64,000 bases of DNA, taken from NCBI GenBank assembly GCA_964390495.1, contig CAYMIN010000014.1:1-64000 (forward strand), given 5' to 3'. Below, in pieces: positions 25,655 to 35,165 of the stretch. Made by a program: the position numbers and the translations under genes. A model generated the notes under the pieces. That model saw only the letters and a program-made list of their open reading frames with translations, had not been told where the DNA came from and searched no databases. How positions within the stretch are numbered: the stretch's first letter is position 1; each line of letters begins with the position of its first letter. This DNA comes from UBA11051 sp964390495. GTDB taxonomy: Bacteria; Armatimonadota; Zipacnadia; Zipacnadales; UBA11051.

Positions 25655-26938
25655 ATGAAGGTACTTCTGGTCGGCGGCGGCGGTCGCGAGCATACCCTTG
25701 CCGACGCCATCGCCCGCAGCCCACTGCTCACCACCCTCTACTGCGCTCCGGGCAATGCCGGCATCGCGCAGGTGGCCGAGTGTGTGGATATCGGCGCTGA
25801 AGACCTCGACGACCTCCACAGCTTCGCCGCCGCAAACGCTATTGACCTCACCGTAGTCGGTCCCGAACGCCCGCTGATACAGGGCCTGGCCGACCGTCTG
25901 CGCGCCGACGGCAGGTTGGTCTATGGTCCCAACGCCGCGGCCGCCCGCCTCGAAGGCTCCAAAGCCTTCACCGATGAAATCCTGCAGAAGTACCACCTGA
26001 CCTCCAAGAGCTTTGTGGTCCTGGATGACCCCGATGAGGCCAAGGCCTATATCCGCGACCACGGCGCGCCGATAGTTGTCAAAGCGGACGGCGACGCTTT
26101 CGGCAAGGGCGTGCGGGTCTGTACCAGCCTCGCCGAAGCCGAAGATGCCGTGGACGCAATCATGGTGCGGCGCGAGTTCGGAGCTGCGGGTGATCGGGTT
26201 GTCATTGAGGAATGCCTGTTCGGCGAGGAGTGCACGATTAAGGTCTTCACTGACGGCACTACGGTACTGCCGATGGTGCCTTCTCAGGACCACAAGCGCA
26301 TCGGCGAGGGCGATACCGGCCCCAATACCGGCGGCATGGGCTGCTGCTCACCGGTGCCGGCCGTGGACGATGCCTTGCAGGAGCGGATTGTCAACACGAT
26401 AGTTGCCCCAACCGTCGCGGCGATGGCGGCAGAGGGCGCGCCCTACAGCGGCACCCTGTACGCCGGCTGCATCCTCACCGAGGCCGGCCCCGAGCTTATC
26501 GAGTACAACTGCCGCTTCGGAGACCCGGAGGCCCAGGTCGTCATCCCCCGGCTGGAGACCGACTTGCTGGAGGTGCTGGTGGCGACCGCCCAGGGCAACC
26601 TCAACACCCTTGAGCTGGACTGGTCCGACCGCGCCGCGGCCTGTGTGGTGGTCGCCTCGGCGGGTTACCCGGGCAGCTACGACAAGGGCAAGCAGATTAC
26701 CGGTCTGGACGAGGCGGAGGCCGACGAGCTGGTCAAGGTCTATCATGCCGGCACCGCGCTCCAGGACGGTGAGTACTACACCGCCGGCGGCCGCGTGCTC
26801 GGTGTCACCGCCCTGGGTTCTGACTATGATGAGGCTTTTGACCGCGCCTATGCGGCTATAGACAAGATCCATTTCGAGGGCATGTACTGCCGTAGAGACA
26901 TCGGCTGGCGCGCCCGCAGCGGATTCGCCAAGCGCTGA
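25655..26938 (+). CDS. purD: Phosphoribosylamine-glycine ligase
   Basis: 427 residues; the ATG at 25655 follows GGTGAG by 5 bases. PurD joins glycine to phosphoribosylamine using ATP, step 2 of de novo purine synthesis. Motifs are MKVLLVGGGGREHTLADA at the N-terminus, GPERPLIQGLAD, the ATP-grasp core (APIVVKADGDAFGKGV, EECLFGEECTIKVFTDG) and the signature EYNCRFGDPEAQVV. The usual LAxGKGV loop reads DAFGKGV here. It is followed closely by purE, purF and purM on the same strand. Confidence 0.95.
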   Translation: MKVLLVGGGGREHTLADAIARSPLLTTLYCAPGNAGIAQVAECVDIGAEDLDDLHSFAAANAIDLTVVGPERPLIQGLADRLRADGRLVYGPNAAAARLEGSKAFTDEILQKYHLTSKSFVVLDDPDEAKAYIRDHGAPIVVKADGDAFGKGVRVCTSLAEAEDAVDAIMVRREFGAAGDRVVIEECLFGEECTIKVFTDGTTVLPMVPSQDHKRIGEGDTGPNTGGMGCCSPVPAVDDALQERIVNTIVAPTVAAMAAEGAPYSGTLYAGCILTEAGPELIEYNCRFGDPEAQVVIPRLETDLLEVLVATAQGNLNTLELDWSDRAAACVVVASAGYPGSYDKGKQITGLDEAEADELVKVYHAGTALQDGEYYTAGGRVLGVTALGSDYDEAFDRAYAAIDKIHFEGMYCRRDIGWRARSGFAKR

Positions 26939-26952
26939 ACGGAGGTGTCGTC

Positions 26953-27435
26953 TTGGCTCAGATAGCGATAGTCATGGGCAGTGCTAGTGACTTGCCGGTA
27001 ATGCGCAAGGCGCTGGAGCTGCTGGACGACTTCGGCATCAGCTATGAGGTAGCCGTCGCCTCCGCGCACCGTACGCCTGACAAGGTGGCCGAATTGGCCC
27101 GCAGTGCGGCGGATCGGGGCATCGCTATCATCATCGCCGGCGCCGGCATGGCTGCGGCCTTGCCGGGTGTGCTGGCGGCTCATACGCTCCTGCCGGTCAT
27201 CGGCGTGCCGCTTTCGGGATCGGCCCTCGGCGGCACCGATGCCTTGTACTCAATGGTACAGATGCCCTCGGGGGTACCGGTGGCCACGGTTGGGATAGAT
27301 GCCGCCGCCAACGCCGCGCTTGTGGCGGTGCGGATACTTGCCCTCAACGATACCGCGCTTGCCGAGAAGCTTACCGAGTATCGCAGACAAATGGCAGCGA
27401 AGGTCGAGCAAAGCTCGCAGCAGTTGCAGCAATAA
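26953..27435 (+). CDS. purE: N5-carboxyaminoimidazole ribonucleotide mutase
   Basis: 160 residues from a TTG with CGGAGGTG upstream. PurE class I converts N5-CAIR to CAIR in purine synthesis. The MGSASDLPVM motif, the active-site SAHRTPDK loop, IIAGAGMAAALPGVLAAHT and GVPLSGSALGGTDALYSMVQMPSGVPVAT are all present and the length is typical. The usual ATP-dependent partner purK is not in the window. Confidence 0.95.
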   Translation: MAQIAIVMGSASDLPVMRKALELLDDFGISYEVAVASAHRTPDKVAELARSAADRGIAIIIAGAGMAAALPGVLAAHTLLPVIGVPLSGSALGGTDALYSMVQMPSGVPVATVGIDAAANAALVAVRILALNDTALAEKLTEYRRQMAAKVEQSSQQLQQ

Positions 27436-27484
27436 CTCTAGCTGATCCCATGCAGCCATTGGCACGTACGGGGTGATGGAGTCT

Positions 27485-29014
27485 ATGGACGATGCATACT
27501 CGCTGATTTCGCCGGCTGTTTCCCGCCAAGCGGCCTCATATACGGACCAGTGTCCCGGATGTCAGCGCCACTGGGGTGACGCCTGCGGGGTCTTCGGGAT
27601 TTATGCTCCCGATCAAGACGTATCCCGCGTTACCTATTTCGCCCTTTACGCCTTGCAGCACCGCGGCCAGGAAAGCGCCGGTATAGCCACGTGGCATCCG
27701 CTGGAGGGCATGCAGCATCACAAGGGCGTCGGCCTGGCCTTCCAGGTCTTTTCCGAGGACAGCCTGCGCGAGCTGCAGGGCGATGCCGCAATCGGACACG
27801 TGCGGTACTCTACTACCGGCAGCAGCGGTTTGAAGAATGCCCAGCCGATGTTCGGCGAAGCCAAGTTCGGGCCCTTCGCTCTCGGCCACAACGGCAACCT
27901 GGTCAACACTCACAAGTTGCGCGCGGAGTTGGAGCGCCAGGGAGTTGAGGTGCCTGGCACCAGCGACACCGCCGTCATGGCCGAACTGATCTCCCGTTCC
28001 GGCGCCGACACCCTCGAAGAGGCCATCATCGAGATGATGGGTATCATCGAGGGCGCTTATTCCCTGGTTTTTCTCGCCCCCGGCAAGGTCGTTGCCGTCC
28101 GCGACCCCTACGGCGTCCGGCCGCTTTGTATCGGGCGGCTCAATGGTGACGATTGGGTCGTCGCTTCCGAGACCTGCGCCCTGCACGTTATCGGGGCCGA
28201 TTTCGTCCGCGAGGTCGAGCCCGGTGAGATGATCACCATTGATGCCAACGGCTTTGCCGCCAGCCAGATCATCGAGCCGACCCGCAAAGCCTGCTGCATA
28301 TTCGAGTTCATCTACTTCGCCCGGCCTGACAGCCACATCTACGGGCGCTCGGTCTATATGTCCCGCCAGCGCATGGGGCATCTCCTGGCCCAGCAGGCCC
28401 CGGTCGAGGCCGATCTGGTTATCCCGGTGCCCGAAAGCGGCATCCCTCACGCTATGGGCTATGCGGCAGTATCGAAAATCCCCTACGGTGAGGGGTTCAT
28501 CAAGAACCGCTATATTCACCGCACCTTCATCGCTCCCGACCAGCGCTTGCGCGAACTCGGCGTCAAGATGAAGCTGACACCGCTCAAGGAGGCCGTCGGT
28601 GGCAAGCGGCTGGTTGTGGTTGACGACTCGATCGTCCGCGGCACCACCACCGGACCCGAGATTCAGCTTCTCCGTGATGCCGGCGCGCGCGAGATCCATC
28701 TGCGCATCAACTGCCCACCGCTCAAGTATGGCTGCTTTTATGGTGTTGACACATCGGCCGGACCCGACGAGCTAATCGCCGCCCGGCTCTCCGTCGAGCA
28801 GATTAGAGACCAGCTCGGAGCCGACACCCTCGAGTACCTCACCATGAAAAACCTCATCACCGCCGTCGGACTCCCCAAAAACAACTTCTGCACCGCCTGT
28901 TTTGACAATCAGTATCCCATACCGATCCCCAAGGAGCTCAAAGCTGCCAAGTCGGGCTCTCAGGTCTTCGAGGACAAGCAACGCGTTGGTGTCGAGCAGG
29001 TCCCTGGCAGTTGA
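27485..29014 (+). CDS. purF: Amidophosphoribosyltransferase
   Basis: 509 residues. PurF transfers ammonia from glutamine to PRPP, the first committed step of purine synthesis. After a propeptide containing CPGC, the N-terminal nucleophile Cys34 (DACGVFGIY) starts the glutaminase domain, with YALQHRGQESAGI. The phosphoribosyltransferase domain has VVVDDSIVRGTTTGP. Cysteines in KACCIFEF, NCPPLKYGCFYGVD and FCTACFD match the [4Fe-4S], Bacillus-type enzyme that is processed by propeptide removal. The ATG at 27485 is chosen for GGAG nearby; in-frame starts at 27473 and 27476 are alternatives. Confidence 0.95.
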   Translation: MDDAYSLISPAVSRQAASYTDQCPGCQRHWGDACGVFGIYAPDQDVSRVTYFALYALQHRGQESAGIATWHPLEGMQHHKGVGLAFQVFSEDSLRELQGDAAIGHVRYSTTGSSGLKNAQPMFGEAKFGPFALGHNGNLVNTHKLRAELERQGVEVPGTSDTAVMAELISRSGADTLEEAIIEMMGIIEGAYSLVFLAPGKVVAVRDPYGVRPLCIGRLNGDDWVVASETCALHVIGADFVREVEPGEMITIDANGFAASQIIEPTRKACCIFEFIYFARPDSHIYGRSVYMSRQRMGHLLAQQAPVEADLVIPVPESGIPHAMGYAAVSKIPYGEGFIKNRYIHRTFIAPDQRLRELGVKMKLTPLKEAVGGKRLVVVDDSIVRGTTTGPEIQLLRDAGAREIHLRINCPPLKYGCFYGVDTSAGPDELIAARLSVEQIRDQLGADTLEYLTMKNLITAVGLPKNNFCTACFDNQYPIPIPKELKAAKSGSQVFEDKQRVGVEQVPGS

Positions 29015-29032
29015 GGTTAGGACGCACCCACT

Positions 29033-30121
29033 ATGGACAAGAAAAAGACCACTTACGCAGACGCGGGCGTAAATATCGCGGCCGCTGAGCAGGCGCTCAG
29101 TTCTGTCAAAGCTGCCATCGAGGCCACTCACACCGACGCGGTCGTGTCCGGCCTGGCCGATTTCGGCGGCATGATGGCACTCGGCGCGGACTACCAGGAC
29201 CCCATCTTAGTGTCGGGGGCCGATGGCGTGGGCACCAAGCTCAAGATCGCCTTCGCCCTCGACAAGCACGACACCGTCGGCCAGGACCTGGTCGCCATGA
29301 ACGTGGACGACATCGTCTGCATGGGGGCTAAGCCGCTGTTCTTCCTCGACTACCTGGGAATAGGCAAGCTGGAGCCTCATGTCGCTGCGACCGTCATCGC
29401 GGGGGTTGCGACCGCGTGTCAGCAGGCCGGCTGTGTGCTGCTGGGCGGAGAGACCGCCGAGCTACCCGGCCTCTATGCAGAGGGCGAGTATGACCTGGCC
29501 GGCTTTGCGGTGGGAGTTGTCGAGAGGTCGCGGATAATTGACGGCTCGGCCATCGAGCCGGGGGATGTGATAGTCGGGCTGGCCTCTTCCGGCTTGCACA
29601 GCAACGGCTATTCCTTGGCGCGGAAGGCCTTGCTGGAGATGGCCGGCTATAGGCTGGAACAGCACGTCACTGAACTGGGATGCACCCTCGGGGAGGAGCT
29701 GCTGCGCCCCACGCGGCTGTACTGCCAGGACCTTGTGCCACTTCTTGCTGAAGGCGCCCAGCCCCACGCCCTTGTGCATATTACAGGCGGAGGGTGGTAT
29801 GACAATATTGCGCGCGTAATAGAGGCATCGAAATGGAAGGGGGAGCAGAAGATAATGAGCTTTACGTCCCCAGATGGCCTGACGACACTTCTCGATGCCT
29901 CTGCGGTGCCTGTCGCCCCGGTATTTCGCATGATTCAAGAAGCCGCAAACGTAGAGACGCAGGAGATGTACCGCACCTTCAACATGGGCATGGGCATGGC
30001 GCTGGTGCTGGCTGCGGATGACGCCGAGGACTGGATCGAGAGCCTCAACGCAGCCGGGCACCAAGCCTTCGTGGTCGGCGAGGTAGTCAGCGGCGATCAG
30101 CCTGTGCGCATCAACTGCTAG
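29033..30121 (+). CDS. purM: Phosphoribosylformylglycinamidine cyclo-ligase
   Basis: 362 residues. PurM closes the imidazole ring of AIR using ATP. Motifs include TYADAGVNI at the N-terminus, LVSGADGVGTKLKIAF, the MNVDDIVCMGAKPLFFLDY core, GGETAELPG, GLASSGLHSNGYSLAR, HITGGGWYDNIARV and EMYRTFNMGMGMALV. It is about 15 residues longer than the E. coli enzyme. It closes the purD-purE-purF-purM run. Confidence 0.95.
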   Translation: MDKKKTTYADAGVNIAAAEQALSSVKAAIEATHTDAVVSGLADFGGMMALGADYQDPILVSGADGVGTKLKIAFALDKHDTVGQDLVAMNVDDIVCMGAKPLFFLDYLGIGKLEPHVAATVIAGVATACQQAGCVLLGGETAELPGLYAEGEYDLAGFAVGVVERSRIIDGSAIEPGDVIVGLASSGLHSNGYSLARKALLEMAGYRLEQHVTELGCTLGEELLRPTRLYCQDLVPLLAEGAQPHALVHITGGGWYDNIARVIEASKWKGEQKIMSFTSPDGLTTLLDASAVPVAPVFRMIQEAANVETQEMYRTFNMGMGMALVLAADDAEDWIESLNAAGHQAFVVGEVVSGDQPVRINC

Positions 30122-30174
30122 GTATGCCCGGGCCTGCTTGGCCCTAACAGCCGAGGTCTGAGGCGGTGATCAAC

Positions 30175-31827
30175 ATGGAACTTGTCATTCTCAGTGGCGA
30201 CATGGAAGGCACTCGCTTTGCTCTGGACAAGCCCAATATCACCCTAGGGCGCAAGTCCGACAATGACATCTGCATGCCGCTGGACCCCCGCATATCGCGC
30301 TTTCATGCCCAGTTGACCCGCCGCGATGACGGCGCTTGGGTTCTTGAGGACCTCGACAGCATCAATGGCACCTTTGTGGGGCAGCGTCGCATTCACGACC
30401 CGACGGTGTTGCGGCCCAACGATCGCTTCCGCATGGGCCGAACCTGGATGCTGCTGCAGGACCAGCAACCTAGTGCTCCCCGCACCCAGGCCGTCGAAGC
30501 CGTACGCCTGGCTGATGCCGAGGCCCATGCCTTTGAGCTGGACAATGTTGTCTATTCCGTGGCTGCCGATCATTATGCAGAGGCCGAACGCGACGTCACC
30601 CAGCCGCGCGAGTACCTCCAGGTCTATCGCCAGGTAAGTCGCGCCCTCAGCTCCACCCTGGACATTGACGAGCTCTGCAACGCCATCATGGACGCTGTTA
30701 TGGACTGTCTGCCTGCCGAGCGCGCCTTCTTGCTGCTGCTCGACCGCGACAGTGCCGAACTCATCACCAAAATCGCCCGCCAGCGCCTCGATGCGCCCAA
30801 GACCGACCACACCATCACCATCTCCCGCCACATGGTGGACAAGGCCATCAATGAACGCGCCACCATCCTCACTCACGACGCGATGACCGACGAACGCTTC
30901 CAGGAGCTGGCCAGTGTTCGCGATTTCCGCATCCGCTCCGCTGTCTGTGCGCCTCTGGTGCATCAGGAAAACGTCTTAGGCGTCATTTACCTCGACACCA
31001 TCTCGACCACTCATGTCTTCGGCGAACAGGATGTGGACCTGCTGGCCAGTGTCGCCAGCCAGGCTTCGGTGGCGATAGAGAACGCCTCCCTATTCACCGA
31101 CCTGCGCAATGCCTATGACAATCTCAAGGCCGCTCAGCAGCAACTTGTACATTCCGAGAAGCTCTCCACCATCGGTGCGCTTGCTGCCACCGTCGCCCAC
31201 GACATGATCAACATCGTCACCCCGATGCAGCCTCTGATTGATCTGATGGTCCGAGGCGGCGACGTTGATACCGAATCCGAGGAAGCCGTCCGCCGACAGA
31301 CTAAGCGCCTCGCCGCTCTCGCCGAGCGCCTCATGTCCTTCTCGCAGTTCGAGGAGCTCGACCTCCAGCCCATGTCCATCAATGATATAGTCGCCAGCAC
31401 CCTGGCCCTCATCAACACCGAGTTCAGGCACCAGGGCGTCAAACTCGACACCGAGCTGTCTCCCGACTTGCCTCCGGCGATGATTGACGAAAACCAAATG
31501 GACCGAGTATTCCTCAACCTCTGCATGAATGCCCTGGAGGCCTTGCATAATACCGATGACCCCCGCCTGATCATCAGGTCTTACCGGGACCAGGATGAGG
31601 TCGTCGTCAGCTTCACCGACAACGGCCCCGGAATCCCTGCCGACCTCGAGCACGACATCTTTGAGCCCTTCTACACTACCAAGGAAACCGGCACCGGGCT
31701 GGGGCTGTTTTCCTGCCGGCGCATCGTTCAGGCCGATCACGGCGGTGTGATTGAGTATGAGTCCGAGCCCGGCCAGCGTACCACCTTCACGGTGCGCCTC
31801 CCCGCAATCTCATTTTCACACGACTAG
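30175..31827 (+). CDS. FHA-GAF hybrid sensor histidine kinase
   Basis: 550 residues from the ATG at 30175, preceded by GGCGGTGA (a GTG at 30166 is the alternative). Domain order: an FHA domain (1-95, with TLGRKSDNDI, RISRFHAQL and SINGTFV for phosphothreonine binding), a GAF domain (about 155-300), a dimerisation helix with the probable phosphoacceptor His in ATVAHDMIN, and a HATPase_c domain with the N box NLCMNALEAL, G1 DNGPGIP, and GTGLGLFSC. No membrane helix, so it is a cytosolic sensor. No response regulator is adjacent. The FHA-histidine kinase pairing suggests cross-talk with Ser/Thr kinases. Confidence 0.9.
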   Translation: MELVILSGDMEGTRFALDKPNITLGRKSDNDICMPLDPRISRFHAQLTRRDDGAWVLEDLDSINGTFVGQRRIHDPTVLRPNDRFRMGRTWMLLQDQQPSAPRTQAVEAVRLADAEAHAFELDNVVYSVAADHYAEAERDVTQPREYLQVYRQVSRALSSTLDIDELCNAIMDAVMDCLPAERAFLLLLDRDSAELITKIARQRLDAPKTDHTITISRHMVDKAINERATILTHDAMTDERFQELASVRDFRIRSAVCAPLVHQENVLGVIYLDTISTTHVFGEQDVDLLASVASQASVAIENASLFTDLRNAYDNLKAAQQQLVHSEKLSTIGALAATVAHDMINIVTPMQPLIDLMVRGGDVDTESEEAVRRQTKRLAALAERLMSFSQFEELDLQPMSINDIVASTLALINTEFRHQGVKLDTELSPDLPPAMIDENQMDRVFLNLCMNALEALHNTDDPRLIIRSYRDQDEVVVSFTDNGPGIPADLEHDIFEPFYTTKETGTGLGLFSCRRIVQADHGGVIEYESEPGQRTTFTVRLPAISFSHD

Positions 31828-31857
31828 CCCCAATAACTCACAGGCGCGTGGCTCCGC

Positions 31858-31905
31858 CTGCCCTGAGCTTGTCGAAGGGCAGGTGGGAACGCGATATATC
31901 GCGTT
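31858..31905. repeat. Two adjacent palindromic repeats in a convergent gap
   Basis: First, CTGCCCT and AGGGCAG arms (31858-31882) enclose a TGAGCTTGTCGA core, a motif I recognise as a widespread intergenic repeat in diverse bacteria. Second, an 18-base perfect palindrome AACGCGATATATCGCGTT at 31888-31905 is followed by TT on the plus strand and may help terminate the kinase transcript. The 230-base gap otherwise holds nothing I can identify. Confidence 0.65.
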
Positions 31906-32057
31906 TTCAGCTTCCAGCCCGAGGTCGTTCGGCTCCAGGTCCCCGAATGAGCATCTTGGGGGTGCCGCGGCGCGGCATCGAGGCGTTCCAAGGCATGAGA
32001 ATATCTCAGGGGTACGACACTAGCCTGCGGTCCGTGACGATCGGCGCACATCTGCCG

Positions 32058-33317
32058 TCATCCCTCCGGCCCGACCAGCGGCGTCGGCAGCAGCTCGATC
32101 TGGGGCACAGCGGAGCTTACGTTCGGCGGCTGGACTGCGGCGGCAAAGTAGGCCTTTATTCCCTCGAATATCCCCCGGCTTGCCTGGTGTAGAAACAGCG
32201 GGGACTTCAGTTTCTGCTCCTCCTGGGGGTTGCTGACGAAGGCGCATTCCACCAGCACCCGAGGGCAATCCGTTTCCCTCATCACGTAGAAGCGCTGCCA
32301 GCCGACGAACCGGTCGCGGGTGCCCAGCGCCGCCACCACCGCCGTCTGGATTGTCACCGCCGGCAGGCGGCTCATCGGCGTCCAGTAATAGGTCTCGGTG
32401 CCGTAGGCCTCGGCCGCGTTCCCGCTGCCCACTGCGTTGTTGTGGACGCTGATGAACAGGTCGGCCTGCGCGGCTCTGCTGGCGGCCACTCGCGCCTCCA
32501 GTTCCCCGCCTTTGGAGGCCCCCGGCTGCACCGCGACATCTCTCTCCCGCGTCATGAACACCTCGGCACCGGCGCTCACTAGCTCCTGCTTCAGCGCCAT
32601 GCTTATCCCCAAGTTGGCATCCTTCTCACACACCCCGGTCGGGCCGACGGCACCGCTGTCAGGCCCCCCGTGGCCCGGGTCAATCGCAACCCGCTTGCCT
32701 GCTACCGCCCCGCTGGCAAAAGGCACTTTGAGGTCCACGATCAGATGGCCGCCGCTGGAGAAGTAGGCGAAGTAGCCGGTCTGGTGGGCGTTGCTCAGGT
32801 CCAGGGTGATCTCGACCCAGTCGGAAGCAAGCTGCTGCGGAGGCGCCGGCCGCACCCCGGCGGTGCCCGGGAACTGCCGCATCCCCTCCTGCGCCGCGGC
32901 GCAGCGGAACAGATCCACCTTCAACTGGGCCGGGAATACCGACTGCCGAATCCGGAAGGGCACGCGGTCCGTCAGATAGAATAGCACCCGCGTCCTGCCC
33001 TCCTGGGCGCTGACGGACATGTCAGTCAGCCGGGCCGTATCGAAGGTCACGCCGCTATCGAGTTCACGAATATCGGAGGCGTCAACCCAGCCGTCCAGAA
33101 CCTGACACAGAGCGACCTTATACCACGACCCCTCGCGACCCGTGGCCCACAGCTTGACCCCGGAAGGCAGCACGGTCACCCGCGCGTATTCACTACTGGG
33201 ACCCGAGCGGATCGGACTCTTGGGGCTGGTGGTGATCACACCGCGCGAGGCATATAGCGGAACACTGCCAAACAGCACTAGTGCAACAACACTCAGGAGC
33301 GTCTCCCTGTTGCGCAC
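32058..33317 (-). CDS. N-acetylmuramoyl-L-alanine amidase with SH3-like domain
   Basis: 419 residues from a GTG at 33317 with AAAGGTGA 5 bases upstream; a GTG at 33326 is the alternative. After a signal peptide, residues 30-90 form a bacterial SH3 domain (SGPSSEYARVTVLPSG, GWVDASDI), then a beta-rich AMIN-like region. The Amidase_3 domain has the zinc ligands in IDPGHGGPDSG (His), CEKDANL (Glu) and ISVHNNA (His), and the catalytic Glu in VLVECAFVSN. It should cleave the lactyl-peptide bond of peptidoglycan in the periplasm, in cell division or wall turnover. Confidence 0.92.
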   Translation of the reverse strand: MRNRETLLSVVALVLFGSVPLYASRGVITTSPKSPIRSGPSSEYARVTVLPSGVKLWATGREGSWYKVALCQVLDGWVDASDIRELDSGVTFDTARLTDMSVSAQEGRTRVLFYLTDRVPFRIRQSVFPAQLKVDLFRCAAAQEGMRQFPGTAGVRPAPPQQLASDWVEITLDLSNAHQTGYFAYFSSGGHLIVDLKVPFASGAVAGKRVAIDPGHGGPDSGAVGPTGVCEKDANLGISMALKQELVSAGAEVFMTRERDVAVQPGASKGGELEARVAASRAAQADLFISVHNNAVGSGNAAEAYGTETYYWTPMSRLPAVTIQTAVVAALGTRDRFVGWQRFYVMRETDCPRVLVECAFVSNPQEEQKLKSPLFLHQASRGIFEGIKAYFAAAVQPPNVSSAVPQIELLPTPLVGPEG

Positions 33318-33395
33318 AGCTATCACCTTTCAGCCCAGACCGGATTTGGCGACTGCGGCATCATAGCCTGGCTCTGAGGTATGATAACACAAAAC

Positions 33396-33423
33396 GCCCG
33401 CTGCTGGCATCCCAACAGCGGGC
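33396..33423 (-). terminator. Terminator-like hairpin in a divergent gap
   Basis: GCCCGCTG and CAGCGGGC pair over 8 bp, with three further inner pairs. On the minus strand GTTTTGTGTT follows. No minus-strand gene is seen upstream of it, so it may end an unannotated short transcript or belong to the amidase leader. No other feature is clear in 33318-33562. Confidence 0.35.
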
Positions 33424-33562
33424 CTATCATCTGCCTGCGTGTTCGGTAGTTACTGCACTGGCAGGAGAAACCCACACCTATTGCGAAATGGCATCGAGAA
33501 CTCCATTACACCTCTGACACCGAGCCTCGGAACTAGCAACCAGCCCAGAGAAGGAGTCGCTC

Positions 33563-34936
33563 ATGGACTCGGACATCCGCATTAAGGCGATAGAGACAGA
33601 TTATCGCTACGAGAAGGCCCGCACCCCGCTCAAGTTCGGGGCTGTCGTGGTCGAGGCAGTCACCTATTGCACCGTCAAGGCCACTGTTGAGGACGGCCGC
33701 GGCGATGTTGCTCACGGCTATGGCGGCATTTTTCTGATGGACTTCTGGGGCTGGCCGGACCCGAGCCTTCCCCATGAGGCCAAGGCCGCAGCCATGCAGC
33801 AGCTTACCGAGCGGTACTGCGACCTGGTGCGCTCGTATGGCGATGCCGCTCACCCGGTCGAGATCTTCTACGATCTGGAAGACGATCTGCGCCAAGCGAA
33901 TCTTGACGTTTGTGCCGAGCGCGACCTATCGCCGGCTCAGCCGTTTCTCGGGGCCTTGGTCTGCGCCTCGCCGGTGGATGCGGCCCTGCACGATGCCTTT
34001 GGCGTGGTCAATGGCATTGACACCTACAACGGCTACGGGCCGGAGTTCATGTGCGACCTCAGCCGCTGGCTGGGGCCGGATTTCACGGGCAAGTATGTCG
34101 CCGATTACCTCCGTGAGGCGTATCTGCCCGAGATCCCCATCTTCCACCTGGTAGGCGGGCTGGATAAGCTCACCGAGGCTGAGGTTGACGATTCCGATCC
34201 CCAGGACGGTCTGCCCAACTCGCTGGAGGCCTGGATTCGCCGCGACGGCATGTACTGCCTCAAGGTAAAACTGCGCGGCAATGATCTCGACTGGGACATC
34301 GCCCGCACCCTTGCCGTCCATGACATTGGCCGCCGCGAGCTGGATAAGCTCGGCATGAAGCAGCTCCACCTCACCGCCGATACTAACGAGCAGTGCGAGA
34401 CTCCCGATTACATCATCGAGATGCTGCACCGTATCCACGAGCGCTCGCCTGAGTGCTACGACCGCATCCTCTACATCGAGCAGCCCACCGAGCGCGACCT
34501 CACCGCCCAGCGCCACGACATGCGCGAGCTGGCCCGGCTCAAGCCCGTGATAGTGGACGAAAGCCTCACTGACCTCGAATCGTTTGAGCTGGCGATGGAG
34601 CTGGGCTGGTCGGGGATTGCGCTGAAGAGCTGCAAGTGTCAATCTTCGGACATGATTATGGCGGCGCAGGCGGGGGACTTGGGCATTGACTACAGCGTCC
34701 AGGATTTGACCAATCCCTCGCTGGCGCTGATTCATTCGGTGGGCCTTGGTGCCAGGCTTTACACGATCATGGGGGTTGAGGCCAACAGCCGTCAGTTCTT
34801 CCCGGCCTCGACTCTGCCTCAGGAGCAGCGGGTCCACCACGGCATCTTCCAGGTGCGCGGCGGCAACGCCTCGACCGCCAGCCTCCAGGGACCGGGCCTC
34901 GGATACCAGATGGACAAGATGCAGCAGCAATTCTGA
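33563..34936 (+). CDS. Enolase-superfamily enzyme (mandelate racemase/muconate lactonizing type)
   Basis: 457 residues, with GGAG 6 bases before the ATG. The C-terminal barrel shows the superfamily set: the Lys-x-Lys pair in CLKVKLRG, metal ligands Asp in TADTNEQ, Glu in YIEQPTERD and Asp in IVDESLTD, and a Lys in IALKSCKCQSS. The enzymes abstract a proton alpha to a carboxylate in sugar acids or related compounds. The protein is longer than typical members (about 370), mainly through an N-terminal capping part with GYGGIFLMDFWGWP. Substrate unknown. Confidence 0.85.
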   Translation: MDSDIRIKAIETDYRYEKARTPLKFGAVVVEAVTYCTVKATVEDGRGDVAHGYGGIFLMDFWGWPDPSLPHEAKAAAMQQLTERYCDLVRSYGDAAHPVEIFYDLEDDLRQANLDVCAERDLSPAQPFLGALVCASPVDAALHDAFGVVNGIDTYNGYGPEFMCDLSRWLGPDFTGKYVADYLREAYLPEIPIFHLVGGLDKLTEAEVDDSDPQDGLPNSLEAWIRRDGMYCLKVKLRGNDLDWDIARTLAVHDIGRRELDKLGMKQLHLTADTNEQCETPDYIIEMLHRIHERSPECYDRILYIEQPTERDLTAQRHDMRELARLKPVIVDESLTDLESFELAMELGWSGIALKSCKCQSSDMIMAAQAGDLGIDYSVQDLTNPSLALIHSVGLGARLYTIMGVEANSRQFFPASTLPQEQRVHHGIFQVRGGNASTASLQGPGLGYQMDKMQQQF

Positions 34937-34958
34937 CTGCGCATGGGGCCGCATACGA

Positions 34959-35030
34959 GGCCTGAGCCTGTCGAAGGCCGAGAATCCGGCCCAGCCGTCG
35001 CATCGCGTGGGGCGGGCTTTCCAGCCCGCC
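34959..35030. repeat. Palindromic repeats before the pilus operon
   Basis: A TGAGCCTGTCGAAGG-type element with GGCCT/AGGCC arms (34959-34979) is followed by GGCGGGCT-TTCC-AGCCCGCC (35011-35030, 8-bp arms), a relative of the CTCGGGCT palindromes at 40713, 41747, 45953 and 53224. Confidence 0.65.
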
Positions 35031-35165
35031 GCCTCTTGCGCTTGCCTTTCGCTGCCATCCTTCCTTCCTCTCTACCCGAATATTCCCCAAACGATTAGAC
35101 AAAAACCCCTAGCCAGATCACACTATCAATAAACCGCGTTACGACATCGCGAGAGGAGCTTGCGC

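Noticed and set aside
29816..29935. Locally different codon use in purM suggesting recombination
   Set aside because: The stretch is short and the encoded residues fit the PurM family; composition alone is not enough.
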